From contig JAUCBJ010005047.1 in the NCBI GenBank assembly GCA_032718475.1, positions 1 to 64,000 on the forward strand: DNA of 64,000 bases. The letters run 5' to 3'. Of this stretch, positions 36,184 through 49,873 are shown one piece after another. Source of the stretch: Nemertoderma westbladi. Its lineage: Eukaryota > Xenacoelomorpha > Nemertodermatida > Nemertodermatidae. Under the pieces are notes generated by a model, which was not told the DNA's origin, did not search any database, and worked only from the letters and a program-made list of their open reading frames with translations. Position 1 is the first letter of the stretch. The number at the start of each line of letters is the position of its first letter. Both the position numbers and the translations under genes were made by a program.

Positions 36184-36550
36184 AATAATACAGTTGGATG
36201 GACGGACAATAACACTAGAAACCAACCAAATCAACTGCGACTATTTGATTTCGCTCTAGACTGTAATTTATAAAATTATAATCAGTTGTTAGTTTCTGAC
36301 CAGTTTCTCTAAGATCAGTTTTAGTTTACTTTGAGGTATTGTAACGGTTTCAGCTCGAAGCAAATGGTTCCTATTCTATAATGAAATAAGTGGGAGAAAT
36401 GAGGTTCCCCCACTTAAAAAAAGGTTCCGCACCTTAAATGCGCAGGTAGTATCAGTAACTATGGCATTTCTCAATCATTTCTTAAGAATCTTTCACCATT
36501 TCTTCGCAATTAATTTTAAGGTATATCTTCGGTAATAAAAATTACATAGA
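36184..36550. other. No recognisable gene
   Basis: A short unique spacer between two unrelated satellites. Nothing else supported. Confidence 0.5.
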
Positions 36551-39500
36551 ATGTAGGTGGGACCTTAAGGTTTGGAGACCCATACCGACTCATCCCGTAT
36601 TAATTCACCCGCGCATGTAGGTGGGACCTTAAGGTTTGGAGACCCATACCGACCCATCCCGTATTAATTCACCCGCGCATGTAGATGGGACCTTAAGGTT
36701 TGGAGACCCATACCGACCCAACCCGTATTAATTCACCCGCGCATGTAGGTGGCACCTTAAGGTTTGGAGACCCATACCGACCCATCCCGTATTAATTCAC
36801 CCGCGCATGTAGGTGGGACCTTAAGGTTTGGAGACCCATACCGACCCATCCCGTATTAATTCACCCGCGCATGTAGGTGGGACCTTAAGGTTTGGAGACC
36901 CATACCGACCCATCCCGTATTAATTCACCCGCGCATGTAGGTGGGACATTAATGTTTGGAGACCCATACCGACCTAACCCGTATTAATTCACCCGCGCAT
37001 GTAGGTGGGACCTTAAGGTTTGGAGACCCATACCGACCCAACCCGTATTAATTCACCCGCGCATGTAGGTGGGACCTTAAGGTTTGGAGACCCATACCGA
37101 CCCATCCCGTATTAATTCACCCGCGCATGTAGATGGGACCTTAAGGTTTGGAGACCCATACCGACCCAACCCGTATTAATTCACCCGCGCATGTAGGTGG
37201 CACCTTAAGGTTTGGAGACCCATACCGACCCATCCCGTATTAATTCACCCGCGCATGTAGGTGGGACCTTAAGGTTTGGAGACCCATACCGACCCATCCC
37301 GTATTAATTCACCCGCGCATGTAGGTGGGACCTTGTTTGGAGATCCATACCGACCCAACCCGTATTAATTCACCCGCGCATGTAGGTGGGACCTTAAGGT
37401 TTGGAGACCCATACCGACCCAACCCGTATTAATTCACCCGCGCATGTAGGTGGGACCTTAAGGTTTGGAGACCCATACCGACCCATCCCGTATTAATTCA
37501 CCCGCGCATGTAGGTGGGACCTTAAGGTTTGGAGACCCATACCGACCCAACCCGTATTAATTCACCCGCGCATGTAGGTGGGACCTTAAGGTTTGGAGAC
37601 CCATACCGACCCATCCCGTATTAATTCACCCGCGCATGTAGGTGGGACCTTAAGGTTTGGAGACCCATACCGACCCAACCCGTATTAATTCACCCGCGCA
37701 TGTAGGTGGGACCTTAAGGTTTGGAAACCCATACCGACCCATCCCGTATTAATTCACCCGCGCATGTAGGTGGGACCTTAAGGTTTGGAGACCCATACCG
37801 ACCCAACCCGTATTAATTCACCCGCGCATGTAGGTGGGACCTTAAGGTTTGGAGACCCATACCGACCCATCCCGTATTAATTCACCCGCGCATGTAGGTG
37901 GGACCTTAAGGTTTGGAGACCCATACCGACCCAACCCGTATTAATTCACCCGCGCATGTAGGTGGGACCTTAAGGTTTGGAGACCCATACCGACCCATCC
38001 CGTATTAATTCACCCGCGCATGTAGGTGGGACCTTGTTTGGAGATCCATACCGACCCGCCCGTATTAATTCACCCGCGCATGTATGTGGGACCTTAAGGT
38101 TTGGAGACCCATACCGACCCATCCCGTATTAATTCACCCGCGCATGTAGGTGGGACCTTAAGGTTTGGAGACCCATACCGACCCAACCCGTATTAATTCA
38201 CCCGCGCATGTAGGTGGGACCTTAAGGTTTGGAGACCCATACCGACCCATCCCGTATTAATTCACCCGCGCATGTAGGTGGGACCTTAAGGTTTGGAGAC
38301 CCATACCGACCCAACCCGTATTAATTCACCCGCGCATGTAGGTGGGACCTTAAGGTTTGGAGACCCATACCGACCCATCCCGTATTAATTCACCCGCGCA
38401 TGTAGGTGGGACCTTAAGGTTTGGAGACCCATACCGACCCAACCCGTATTAATTCACCCGCGCATGTAGGTGGGACCTTAAGGTTTGGAGACCCATACCG
38501 ACCCATCCCGTATTAATTCACCCGCGCATGTAGGTGGGACCTTGTTTGGAGATCCATACCGACCCGCCCGTATTAATTCACCCGCGCATGTAGGTGGGAC
38601 CTTAAGGTTTGGAGAACCATACCGACCCATCCCGTATTAATTCACCCACGCATGTAGGTGGGACCTTAAGGTTTGGAGACCCATACCGACCCATCCCGTA
38701 TTAATTCACCGCGCATGTAGGTGGGACCTTAAGGTTTGGAGACCCATACCGACCCATCCCGTATTAATTCACCCGCGCATGTAGGTGGGACCTTAAGGTT
38801 TGGAGACCCATACCGACCCAACCCGTATTAATTCACCCGCGCATGTAGGTGGGACCTTAAGGTTTGGAGACCCATACCGACCCATCCCGTATTAATTCAC
38901 CCGCGCATGTAGGTGGGACCTTAAGGTTTGGAGACCCATACCGACCCATCCCGTATTAATTCACCCGCGCATGTAGGTGGGACCTTAAGGTTTGGAGACC
39001 CATACCGACCCATCCCGTATTAATTCACCCGCGCATGTAGGTGGGACCTTAAGGTTTGGAGACCCATACCGACCCAACCCGTATTAATTCACCCGCGCAT
39101 GTAGGTGGGACCTTAAGGTTTGGAGACCCATACCGACCCAACCTGTATTAATTCACCCGCGCATGTAGGTGGGACCTTAAGGTTTGGAGACCCATACCGA
39201 CCCATCCCGTATTAATTCACCCGCGCATGTAGATGGGACCTTAAGGTTTGGAGACCCATACCGACCCAACCCGTATTAATTCACCCGCGCATGTAGGTGG
39301 GACCTTAAGGTTTGGAGACCCATACCGACCCAACCCGTATTAATTCACCCGCGCATGTAGGTGGGACCTTAAGGTTTGGAGACCCATACCGACCCATCCC
39401 GTATTAATTCACCCGCGCATGTAGATGGGACCTTAAGGTTTGGAGACCCATACCGACCCATCCCGTATTAATTCACCCGCGCATGTAGGTGGGACCTTAA

Positions 39501-40059
39501 GGTTTGGAGACCCATACCGACCCATCCCGTATTAATTCACCCGCGCATGTAGGTGGGACGTTAAGGTTTGGAGACCCATACCGACCCATCCCGTATTAAT
39601 TCACCCGCGCATGTAGGTGGGACCTTAAGGTTTGGAGACCCATACCGACCCATCCCGTATTAATTCACCCGCGCATGTAGGTGGGACCTTAAGGTTTGGA
39701 GACCCATACCGACCCATCCCGTATTAATTCACCCGCGCATGTAGGTGGGACCTTAAGGTTCGGAGACCCATACCGACCCATCCCGTATTAATTCACCCGC
39801 GCATTTAGGTGGGACCTTAAGGTTTGGAGACCCATACCGACCCAACCCGTATTAATTCACCCGCGCATGTAGGTGGGACCTTAAGGTTTGGAGACCCATA
39901 CCGACCCAACCCGTATTAATTCACCCGCGCATGTAGGTGGGACCTTAAGGTTTGGAGACCCATACCGACCCATCCCGTATTAATTCACCCGCGCATGTAG
40001 GTGGGACCTTAAGGTTTGGAGACCCATACCGACCCAACCCGTATTAATTCACCCGCGCT
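36551..40059 (+). repeat. 64-bp satellite, about 55 copies, with higher-order repeats
   Basis: The unit contains GGGACCTTAAGGTTTGGAGA and CCGTATTAATTCACCCGCGC. Between about 37390 and 38540 the units alternate strictly between CCCATCCCG and CCCAACCCG types (a 128-bp dimer). A rare 60-bp unit (CCTTGTTTGGAGATCC with CGACCCGCCCG) occurs at 38031 and 38539, exactly 508 bp apart (7 x 64 + 60), and a related one at 37330. The edges are less ordered. Confidence 0.95.
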
Positions 40060-40371
40060 CAATCGACGACGTCCGTAGGTAAAATTTGATCCTTTTCACT
40101 ATCAATCGAGATATTTTATCTACCGAGCGAAACAAGATTTTAAGGTTTCACGTATAATGAATGTGAAAGTCAGTGAAAAAGTAGGCCCTACTCTACTTCA
40201 AACACTTCTTTGAGTATAAAACGTGTAGTTTACGTTGTTAGGCAGTTTATTAAGCAAATTACATATTCATTAAATTTAAATTCGCTATGAATTATGAAAT
40301 TCCATCGTCTCTATTTATTATACAGTAATTAGTATTTAAATTAATAAACTTAAATATAATGTAATATCATG
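40060..40371. other. No recognisable gene
   Basis: AT-rich unique spacer between the 64-bp and 27-bp arrays. Confidence 0.5.
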
Positions 40372-40760
40372 ATACAGAGCCATCCATAAGCGGTGGGGAT
40401 ACAGAGCCATCCATAAGCGGTGGGGATACAGAGCCATCCAAAAGCGGTGGGGATACAGAGCCATCCATAAGCGGTGTCATGGGGGGGGGGGGGGGGGGAT
40501 ACAGAGCCATCCATAAGCGGTGGGGATACAGAGCCATCCATAAGCGGTGTCATGGGGGGGGGGGGGGGATACAGAGCCATCCATAAGCGGTGGGGATACA
40601 GAGCCATCCATAAGCGGTGGGGATACAGAGCCATCCATAAGCGGTGGGGATACAGAGCCATCCATAAGCGGTGTCATGGGGGGGGGGGGGGGATACAGAG
40701 CCATCTATAAGCGGTGTCATGGGGGGGGGGGGGAAACAGAGCTATCCATAAGCGGTGTCA
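40372..40760 (+). repeat. 27-bp minisatellite with expanding G-runs
   Basis: Unit GGGGATACAGAGCCATCCAT plus AAGCGGT. At several unit borders GGGG is replaced by GTCAT followed by about 12-20 Gs (near 40480, 40554, 40677, 40719). More G-runs follow at about 40760 and 40825. These are G-quadruplex-prone; lengths are probably unstable. Overlapping ORFs on both strands are by-products. Confidence 0.9.
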
Positions 40761-40950
40761 TGCCGGAAGGGGGGGGGGGGGGGCAATATACATCCAAACA
40801 TACAATCGCAATCTCCATTAAAATGTGGGGGGGGGGGGGGGTCGAAAATTGGAAAAAAAAAGGCGTGATGTGACGACATATGGATGTTCCATATGCGTTG
40901 AGTTGGTTTGTGTTTCTCATTTATACCTAACAATATTTCTGCTTTAAAGA

Positions 40951-40978
40951 TAGACAGACAAACAGACAGACAGACAGA
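40951..40978 (+). repeat. (GACA)n microsatellite
   Basis: TAGACAGACAAACAGACAGACAGACAGA-type tetranucleotide repeat. Confidence 0.85.
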
Positions 40979-41746
40979 TAATCAAACAAATTCTCCTGGG
41001 GCCAATAGCAACTTATTTACTACGGGAAACACTAAATTGCCAGTAACACCAAATATATTACGGCATTTAATCAATATATAGATACTCATATATCTTATAT
41101 CACAATAAAATCACCCAATAAACCATCATTCTAGCATTAAAGTTTATTTTTTTACAGGGTAGTTTCATCTCAAGTAAGCGAGAGTAGATCATCAAAAGCT
41201 AAAATGGTTCATTATAATTATATGTGACGATTAAAACAACGACAATGGGGTCGGTGCACTAAGGAATTATCCCAATACTGTAATATTTCATTATTAATTT
41301 AAGTCTTAATTCCAGGCAAATGTACGCCCAACAGCTAAGCTATATAATTTATATTGGAAAACCCATCAATTTATTTGTTAGTGTCAATGATGTTTAGCTA
41401 TCGTCCGCGTCCGAGACAATTGAGATATTTAATGTTCATCTGAATAAAGTGATTATCATTACGGACTATTCTAACCCCATTGGGAATGTCTACAGCAATT
41501 CTTAATCTGGATAAATATTCTTAATTTCACATAAATCAAATACTAATCTTGAATACCGGTACCATGATCCCAAGATATCGATGTTAAATATAATATCAAT
41601 TAGACTAACAGTCAGTGTATAACAACAACATTAGTTATCATTGCTTTCTCATTGGCAACATTAATTTTATTATTAGTTCATCATTATTCATTACAATCCA
41701 ACCCACTATATATGTGAGCGGTGAACTTCTGTGAAATAATCCACCA
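40979..41746. other. 3' flank of mTOR
   Basis: AT-rich DNA without an ORF that should include the mTOR 3' UTR (minus strand). Possible AATAAA signals on the minus strand occur at 41671-41666, and further out near 41370 and 41145. Confidence 0.5.
41666..41671 (-). promoter_or_regulatory. Candidate mTOR polyadenylation signal
   Basis: AATAAA on the minus strand, about 75 bases after the mTOR stop codon. In AT-rich DNA this may be chance. Confidence 0.3.
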
Positions 41747-44700
41747 TTACCAAAATGGGCACCATCCAATGTAACTTTGACATAAGTTCTCGTTACTTGT
41801 CGCCTGATCGATTAATTTATCCACTTGCAGTTCGATGCTGAGTGTAGACAGATGCCTCATTTCGTTCTCTTGATTACCTACAGGTACTTGTCCACGAATT
41901 ATATTTGGATTATCGTTTAATGGATTAATATTTACTGTATCGTCATTTGTGAAATCCAGTCCTGTCAATTTGTCCTTCACGCGCTTTATTATAGCCACAG
42001 CTTTCTTATTGAGAAGTTCGGGCCGTTGACCCTCAACTTGAGCTCCATTGCGATCATTCGCTATACGTGACGTTGAAAGGATAGTATCGGCAATGGATTC
42101 ATCATCAAGGCCATCGGTTGAATGACGTGTCATTGTTGTATGAGTGGCGCCAGCTACTCGTTTCTTATTGTTGTCAACGAGCCTCCACAAGTGAAGTGGA
42201 TCGTAGACGAATGCCTCTAATACTGCCATTACACTGTCTCTATTTTGACGCAAAACTGCCATGACTGATGCGCAGGTCTTTCTATATGTTCCATCAATAC
42301 CAGTAACCTCCATTGCCTTAGTTAGCATGCGCGTAAGACGAAATGGTATCTTTTCAGGGAATTTTTCCCTATGCATCGCGACTTCGAAACAATCACCAAA
42401 GTCAATATGTAGGATTCTGCCATTATCTCGTTTCATCATAAGATTGGAAGGGTGGCGATCCCCCAAGCCCAATATATATCCAACAATACTCATTACTGCT
42501 AGACTACGAATATAATTTGTTCTTCTCTCAAACCAAACCTCTGAGCTGGGACTTCTCATCCAAAGTATCTTTGAAAGATCATCACCATGTGTGTGCTCCA
42601 GTGCATTTTCAAATACCTCAACTTTTTGAATTCTCGTGAGATGGTCATAGTCAGGGGCCATTCGAAGCATTATGCGGTGCTCAATATTTAACAAAATTTT
42701 TTTACGGTCACGATATTCTCTAATCAAAGCATGGAATGTATCACAATTTGGTACCCATCCCAGTAATCCAGAGTTAGTTGACAGTGGTACTACAGAATAT
42801 CTTTGGATACAATTGAGTTCGCGACTGCATGTGTCTGGATCATTGGCTAGAAGGGAATTCACCAGCCCAAATAACTGCATTACTCGTTCATCTTGCCTCA
42901 AATCTTCATGGCCCTTCAATAAGAATTGATACTCCTTTCCATCTGATCCAAATATGGATATTTTTCGTGGCCTTTGTTTTGATGTAATAACCTGAAGTGT
43001 TTGGTGGCAATGGCTGATTCTTATTATTGATTTGTTGGCTTCATAAGTTCCTGGAACTGCCAATTCGAGATTATGTGATGTTAGAAGATTAGGTGAAACA
43101 TATTGAAGTTCGAGTGAGGTCAATTGAGGCAATTGTTTGGAAATTCGCCGAAATACATGATAATACAAATCCCAAGCTTGAGTTAGATCCTTCGAATTCT
43201 GTGATTGTTTATATTTGCGACACCATTCTCGAGCTTGCCTTAAATCTGTTCCATATGCCTGGTTGAATGATGTTTCCTTGACAGTGTGCATCCCCCTTTC
43301 CATCATATCATGCAATGGTTCCAAAGTACGAAACATTCCCTGTATATTTCGTTCTCCGAAGTATAATCTAGATGCCTCTTCCAGGCCTTCATGCCACAAT
43401 TCATGCCAAAGAATAGCTACTCTTATTAGCTCTTCACTGATCATTTTTGCTTGATTGACTAAACCACCACTATGTTCACACATGTTATTTAAAATTTTAT
43501 TTGCTGCTTTAATACGAGGCTTCTCTCTGGCTTTTTCTGTACTAGTTATTGGAATTGGCATACGTAAATCATCATTTGATTTTGCTGCTACACACAAGGG
43601 ATAGACAAGAGCCTGTGGATGATGCTTGCCCACCTCCATCAAAAGACTAGAAATTAATTTCACCACCTCATTCTTATGGTGATCTAGCCTTGCTATTGTT
43701 TGCGGTATAACCTGAAGCCAAACATCTATACTCAGACCCTTAATAGCTTCCTGCAAAGCATCTGACACAGACTCTGTGTGACCATAAGCAAACCAAATAG
43801 TGAGCAGTCGTAATGCATTTTGTAATGAATTTGCACGGGATAAGTTGATAGCTCGTGTGTAACATTTTACAGACATTGCTGAAAGTTTGCTTAGATCATT
43901 ATCATCACCCTCAAATACATCATCCATATCATTTGCTGTATTGTGTGAAGTACCAGCTGTAGATATTTCATCATTGGGTGACATTTCTGCAAATTTGTCA
44001 CCATTTGATAGCTTAATACTTGATTCTTTTTTACAACCATTATCATTTGCAAACTTTCGCCAAACAACTACATCATATGTTTTCTTGGCCAATGCATGCC
44101 AGGCTTTATAACACTGCTCATCATATATAGTTGATTGTTTGTAATGATCAAGAATTGTATTATATGATTCTTGTTGAAGATTATCCATGATATATAGCCA
44201 AAGCCCAAGCTTAAAGTAACATCGTGATAATAACTTGCTATACTCATTCCTTTCAGCATGGCACTTTGCTTCCTCAACTGCAGTCATATGAGTTGTTATA
44301 GGGCTTAATGTAACTTGTTTTTCTCGTACAGCTATGTCTTCCATCAGAGACTTATATCTTGGAAGCAATTGTGTGAATACAAATGTTTCCATATACTTGT
44401 ATGTTGTTCGCTTTTGAATTGATTCTGCTGCAATGTCTAATGAGCCTGACCCAGATTCATCCCACATGTGCTTAATATAAGCATATGTAACTGAAGGTGT
44501 TTTAATATCCATAAATATGTCATGGAAATTGATAGGCTTTACCCTTGATGTACTTCCACTATAATTTAAATCACGTATAATTAAATCCTGGAGAAGTCTC
44601 TTACTAAGATTCATATTTCTGTTCCTACCACTACGGCAGAGACTAGCATATTTAATGATGGGTCTAGGATCAAAGTTATCCTTCTCCTCTGCACTATCGA

Positions 44701-47700
44701 CAAGGCTACGAACTGTTAAAATTTTTTGCCAATCCTCAGCATACTTTCTATTGCCCTGTAATCTACTCCACCAAATTTCACGAATGGCACTTCGCCTATC
44801 CAATGTCGCAGCCTTATATTCAATAATTTCCTCCAGCTCAGAAAGCATCTGTACATTTAGCAAAATAGTATAGGCTCTGCGGTAACTTTCACCAACCATT
44901 ACCATTATATCAGTATCTAACATATCTCTGGCCTGATTTATAAATCTTTGAGCATCATTCATTCTTTGAAGATTAATTGAGTAAACAGCATTTAGAAACA
45001 AACCATCATAATTATCCCTATCTTTATCTAATACGGCTACGCATTTTGCCATTTGATCCCAATCCTGCTTGTTCCAGGCACCATATGCACTAATTTTAGC
45101 CATATTTTTTTTCATTTCATCGTTTACATTATCCCATTTAGACTTTGTAAGCTGATGTACCTTATCCCAGTCCCCTAGTGCTTCAGAGCAACGCATTTGT
45201 CCGAGAACAAGACTATTGTCATTTGGATGTTGTTGGGCTTTAAACTCATAAGCCGCTGCTGCCTTCGACCAGTCCATTAATTTCTCATACCATTTATCCT
45301 GAAACTCTACTCCTTTGGTATGTTTTGCATATATCACCACACCTTCTGCTGCTTCAGGAAGCTGTAATTTGTTATTGACACTAATAAGTGCATCAACAAC
45401 TTCAGTACTAACACCAATTTGAAATTGACTTTCATAATAGTGCAAAGCCTTTGCATATGAGCAACAATTCATTGCCTGGTCACCCAGAAATGATGGTTCC
45501 AGAGGAAGAGGTCCCCTATCACAGTGCTCCATGAACTCTGTAAGGTCTAAAAGGACTTGTGTAATATCTGGTAGATCTTGATTTTTCAACGCCAGGTGTA
45601 AATTTTGTGAAAGCTCATCCTGCTGAACTTCATTCAGTTCACTCCAACAAGAGACAAATGCACTGTTAAAAAGGGCCTTAGCTGCAGGAGGATATGCTTG
45701 TGCTAAAGTACAACATGCTCGTAAAGCAGGTGATGGGGATTCTTTGATTAATTGAACTCCTAGCCGCCGAACCCACTCTGCCCAGTCATCTCGAGAAACG
45801 CGTCGTGTTGAACCCCAAGCTTGTTGCAGACCTGTTACATTTACAGACAACTTTTTAGTACTTTCATTTGAAGTTGATAATAAAGGATCATCAAGTACTG
45901 GCATCACAAGCATAGGTGACTTAATAGCATGTAATGACTGTTGGTGTTCATATTCTCTAAATATTGTAGGGTGTATAATTCTTTCTATTAATATATCATA
46001 TGTATTAGATACAATCTTGTGTTTATTAAAAACCTTATTTACCATTGGGGAAAAAACCTTAAACTGCTTTCCCATTTGTTCAATAACAGCACAGAGTGTT
46101 AATACTGCCATTGGCCGTAATTCCGATACCAAGTCAATCGTTCTGGTTAAGGAGTGTATTAAAATAGATGAATAGTCTGTCAAATCTAATGATTTAGTAA
46201 ATACTTTAATGGTTTCTAATGCTGCATGTCTCACTTGCACTGGATTATCTCCTCTGTCATATAATCCAACTATAGGTGGGAGAACAAGATGTAAATAATC
46301 ATCTAAATTTGATTCAAACAAGTGCATTGTTTTCAATAATTTGAGTGTAATGTATCTATTTTGACTTTTATCATTTACAAATATTCTCAACATATGTGGT
46401 ATTATCTTCGGGAGATATATTTTGAAATCACCTTGTAATGCTTGTGTTATTTGCTCAATAAGAGCTATTAAGGTGTTCTGAATAGGGCTGTTAACTTGCC
46501 ATTGATCCTTGATAATGTGAACTATTTCACCCATATAATTTCTGGCATGTTGCTTTACAATTGAAATCAATGTGCCAAGATTTTGAAGCAAAAATTCTCT
46601 AATGTTTGGGTCAGCGTTTTTCACAACCTCAATGTATGTTGGCATAATCTGTGGCAAAAAAGTAACACATTTTGTGCCGAGTGTTTTAAATATAAACATA
46701 ACAGCCTGTACAACCATACTTGTATAGTGTGTTAATGAATTCTCTCTCATTATTTTCATTAATGTAGTAATTGAAACAGAGATGTAATGTTCATCTAAAT
46801 TGTCCTGGCATGTATATAGGGATAGGTGATTAACATTTGCAAGTTCAACATCATAATCATCTCCTGGTTTGATTCCTATTGAAACCTGCGCCCAACCTTC
46901 AAGTTCAACATCCTGCATAGTACCAGGTTTGTACCGATATGGATCTAAAGCACCAATTATGCCTACAACTCGAATAACTTCCCTTTTTACATCATGTGAT
47001 TGTTCCTTTTTTAACATTTCGAGAAATATATCCATTAAACATCTGTGTTTTAAATAAGGTTCTACAACATATCCTGTGTATTTAGCTAATTGACCCATGC
47101 AGCATATAGCAGCCATTCGTTTCTCCATATTACCAGCATCTTGCAAAATATCAATGACAGATGGCATCAATTCATCAGCCCATGCTTGCATTGCAACACC
47201 ACTGACAACAGCTTGACTGCCAACGGCTTGGAGTAGACTTACAACCACATCAGAGTGTTGTTCTGTCTTTATTTTTGGCGCAATTGACTGCATTATAGAT
47301 TCACTGTATGGCCTAACCAGGGTGGGTGCACTGTCAATTAGTGTGCACAGGAGTGTGGCACTTTGATCTCGGTTCCTTCCGAAACTTGAGTGTTCTAATT
47401 CGGTTAGAGTTTGTATTAGGAATTTTCTTAAACAGGGCATTACATAAGCAGGATTTACAATGCATAGGCGTCCTACAATTTGCACAGCTAAATTGCGTAT
47501 CTCAAAAACTTCATCATGTAAGGCTATAAATAGCGATGATAAATTGTCAGCCTGCGCAAGATGGCGGTCAAAATGCGATACTAATGATTCCAAACCACAT
47601 TTGCGAATATCAGAATCTGTATCAGTTATGCCTAATGATAAGATCATTTTGAGGACAATTGAAACCCTTTGTACTGTTGAATAACTAATGGTATTCTGGC

Positions 47701-49873
47701 TATGTTCTTTGCACTCATTTTGCAAAATGAGACATAGAAGATGACTGCAGGTCTTTATTGCTTCATTTCTGATCTGCTTGTTTCCATTATTCAAGAATTG
47801 ATTTGAGCAAACAGATATGAAACAATCCAATTGTTTTGTATCTAATTTAAATCGTTGAAGTGTTTGTAAAGCTAAAATGATGCTGTTAACATCTCCTTGC
47901 ACTTCAGGTATCCCCACATTAGTAGAAGGTTGGCTGGAGTTCTGTTTTGTTCGGTATGCAACGCCTGTCAAAGAAAAATGGATGGCGTTCACAAGTTTAT
48001 GATTGACACTCATCACAAGAGCTCTGTCATGAACTTTTCTTAAACTGAAAAATGTGTGGATTACAGGTGTACTTAATCCCATAGATAACAATGGATTAAG
48101 TATTTCTATAAGTTCTTTTGCAATATGACCCTGCAGTGCCCTCCCCAGTAAGCCAATGCATATAAAAATTGCCGGATCTACAAAATAAACACCCTTGCCT
48201 TTCTTTTTACTCTCCTCTCTTCCAGGCAAGTATGTATATATCGCATCCATTATTAGAGGCTTAAATGAAATAATGTCTGTCTTGGCAAAGAGTGCAATTA
48301 TACCAATAGCTCTGAACGCATTTATCTTTTCTTTACCATATCGTACAGAAGTAATCAGGTAATTCATACATTCGTCAACATCTTTTGATGATATCAATTG
48401 CTCATCATGATATCCAAATGCCACCAATCTTGCTATAACTTGAAACATCACCTCATGTATAATGTTTGATTTATCAGATTTGTGGTTCAATACTTTTTTG
48501 TAAATAAAAGAAAAATTCTGATGTATTAGATTCTGGCATGTTTTACTGCTGCTCAAGTCATGGTGTGGCAAGTACTGTTGTTGATCGGATATTTGTGTGT
48601 CGGCCTCAAGCCATAAATTATCAATATCTCTTTTTGTGGTTGATAGAAATCCTAATCGAAGCAATTCATTGAGTATCAACAGTCCTCCATGTACTTTTTC
48701 CTCCTTGACCCCATCTATGCAGGCAGTTGGAACTGTCATTGTATTATGAAATAATTTCTCGTAGCTGCAAAAAAAACATTCTTATTTTAAATAACACAAT
48801 GTTAACTGTATATACCTTCTTAGTAATTCTTACAATCGAACGTATTTACGTTATGCACGCTACGTCACGCAAAGGAAAATAAAAACTTACATATATACAA
48901 TACAGTATGGTAAATATATATCTATAGGTCTAATCGGTGATCTGATCAGATCAATAGTGGTTCAGTGTCACTCAGGCAGGAGATGAAATTCTAATACAAC
49001 TGGACCTAATTCCAAATTCAGCAGTTATCCTTAACAATTGCTTTAACAAACCTAACAAAACCCCAAAACTAAAGGATGGCTGTATTGTATTGAGCAATTG
49101 TCCACCACCCACAATATTTGAATTAAGTAACTATATTACTGTATTTTACCTACTTACAACTTACACTTCCCAAGTTATTGCCTCCCCTAGCCTTATGTAG
49201 TTAAGGTACCGGTAATACATTAAAACACATACCATTTTGATACAATTGCACCTTTATATTCTCGTTGAGCCATTAACATTAAACACGACCTCAATGCAAA
49301 GACAGCACTCTCTCTTACTGCCTGCTTGTAATCGCATATGGCAACACCTATGTTCTCAAAGACATCTCGGATGTGCTGGTAAAAGAAAGTGGGTGCATTG
49401 TCAGCTAATTCTCTGAGAACTAATACAGCTGCATGTCTCCTCCCCTCATTCCTCTCTTCCTGAAGCGATTCCACTGCCTTCTTGACTTCAAATTCAACGT
49501 ATTCAGATGTGAATGAACCTCCAGACAAAGCTAATCGTCCCACAACTTTGGCTGCCATTTCCATTACGGACTGATCATGGAAAGGTAAAGAATTTCGTAA
49601 ATAATTTGCATATCGAGAAGTTCTCATTGTGTTTCCTATATCATGACCTATGAGGCTATCTATAGCCAAAATTCCACCCTTTTTGTCATGTGCATCTGAG
49701 CTGGAAACCATTTCAAATATTTGATGATTTAAATCATCCAGAAATGCAATCTGTTCTTCCTTTGGCGCATCACATAATTCTGTGATAACGTACATTTTTA
49801 AGTTATTGGCAGATTTATTTCTCGCATCTTCATTTCGACTTTTCAAAGCCGATGTAAATGAACTTGCCTTCAT
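41747..49873 (-). CDS. MTOR: Serine/threonine-protein kinase mTOR, two exons
   Basis: Catalytic subunit of TORC1/TORC2, a PIKK-family kinase that couples nutrients and growth factors to protein synthesis and autophagy. Exon 1 is 49873-49233, then donor GTATGTG; exon 2 starts at 48764 after TTTTTTGCAG and runs to 41747. The joined frame is 2552 residues (human 2549). Order: HEAT solenoid (about 1-1300, opening with SALKSRNED, ANYLRNSLPF, EGRRHAAVLVLRELA), FAT (about 1315-1955), FRB (about 1990-2090), kinase (about 2125-2450), FATC (last 33, ending CQSYIGWCPFW). FRB residues needed for rapamycin-FKBP contact are conserved, including S2012 and W2078 (human S2035, W2101). Catalytic D2316 (GDRHPSN) and D2335 (HIDFGD) are present. 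An in-frame TAA lies seven codons before the ATG, supporting the start. An acidic, low-complexity loop occurs in the FAT domain. All this in two exons is odd, since vertebrate genes have over 50. Confidence 0.97.
48765..49232 (-). other. Sole mTOR intron (468 bp)
   Basis: On the minus strand it begins GTATGTGTTTTAATG and ends in a T-run followed by GCAG. It splits codon 214 after its second base (TG|C, giving Cys). Both flanking frames join to match the mTOR family: exon 1 ends at the MAQRE segment, and exon 2 enters shortly before VHGGLLILNEL. No gene or repeat is seen within it. Confidence 0.9.

Noticed and set aside
40350-40933. Gly-rich and Pro-rich small proteins
   Set aside because: Translations of G-runs and the 27-bp minisatellite on both strands.
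42261-47684. Several plus-strand ORFs of 60-85 codons
   Set aside because: They are antisense shadows of the mTOR exon with no similarity of their own.
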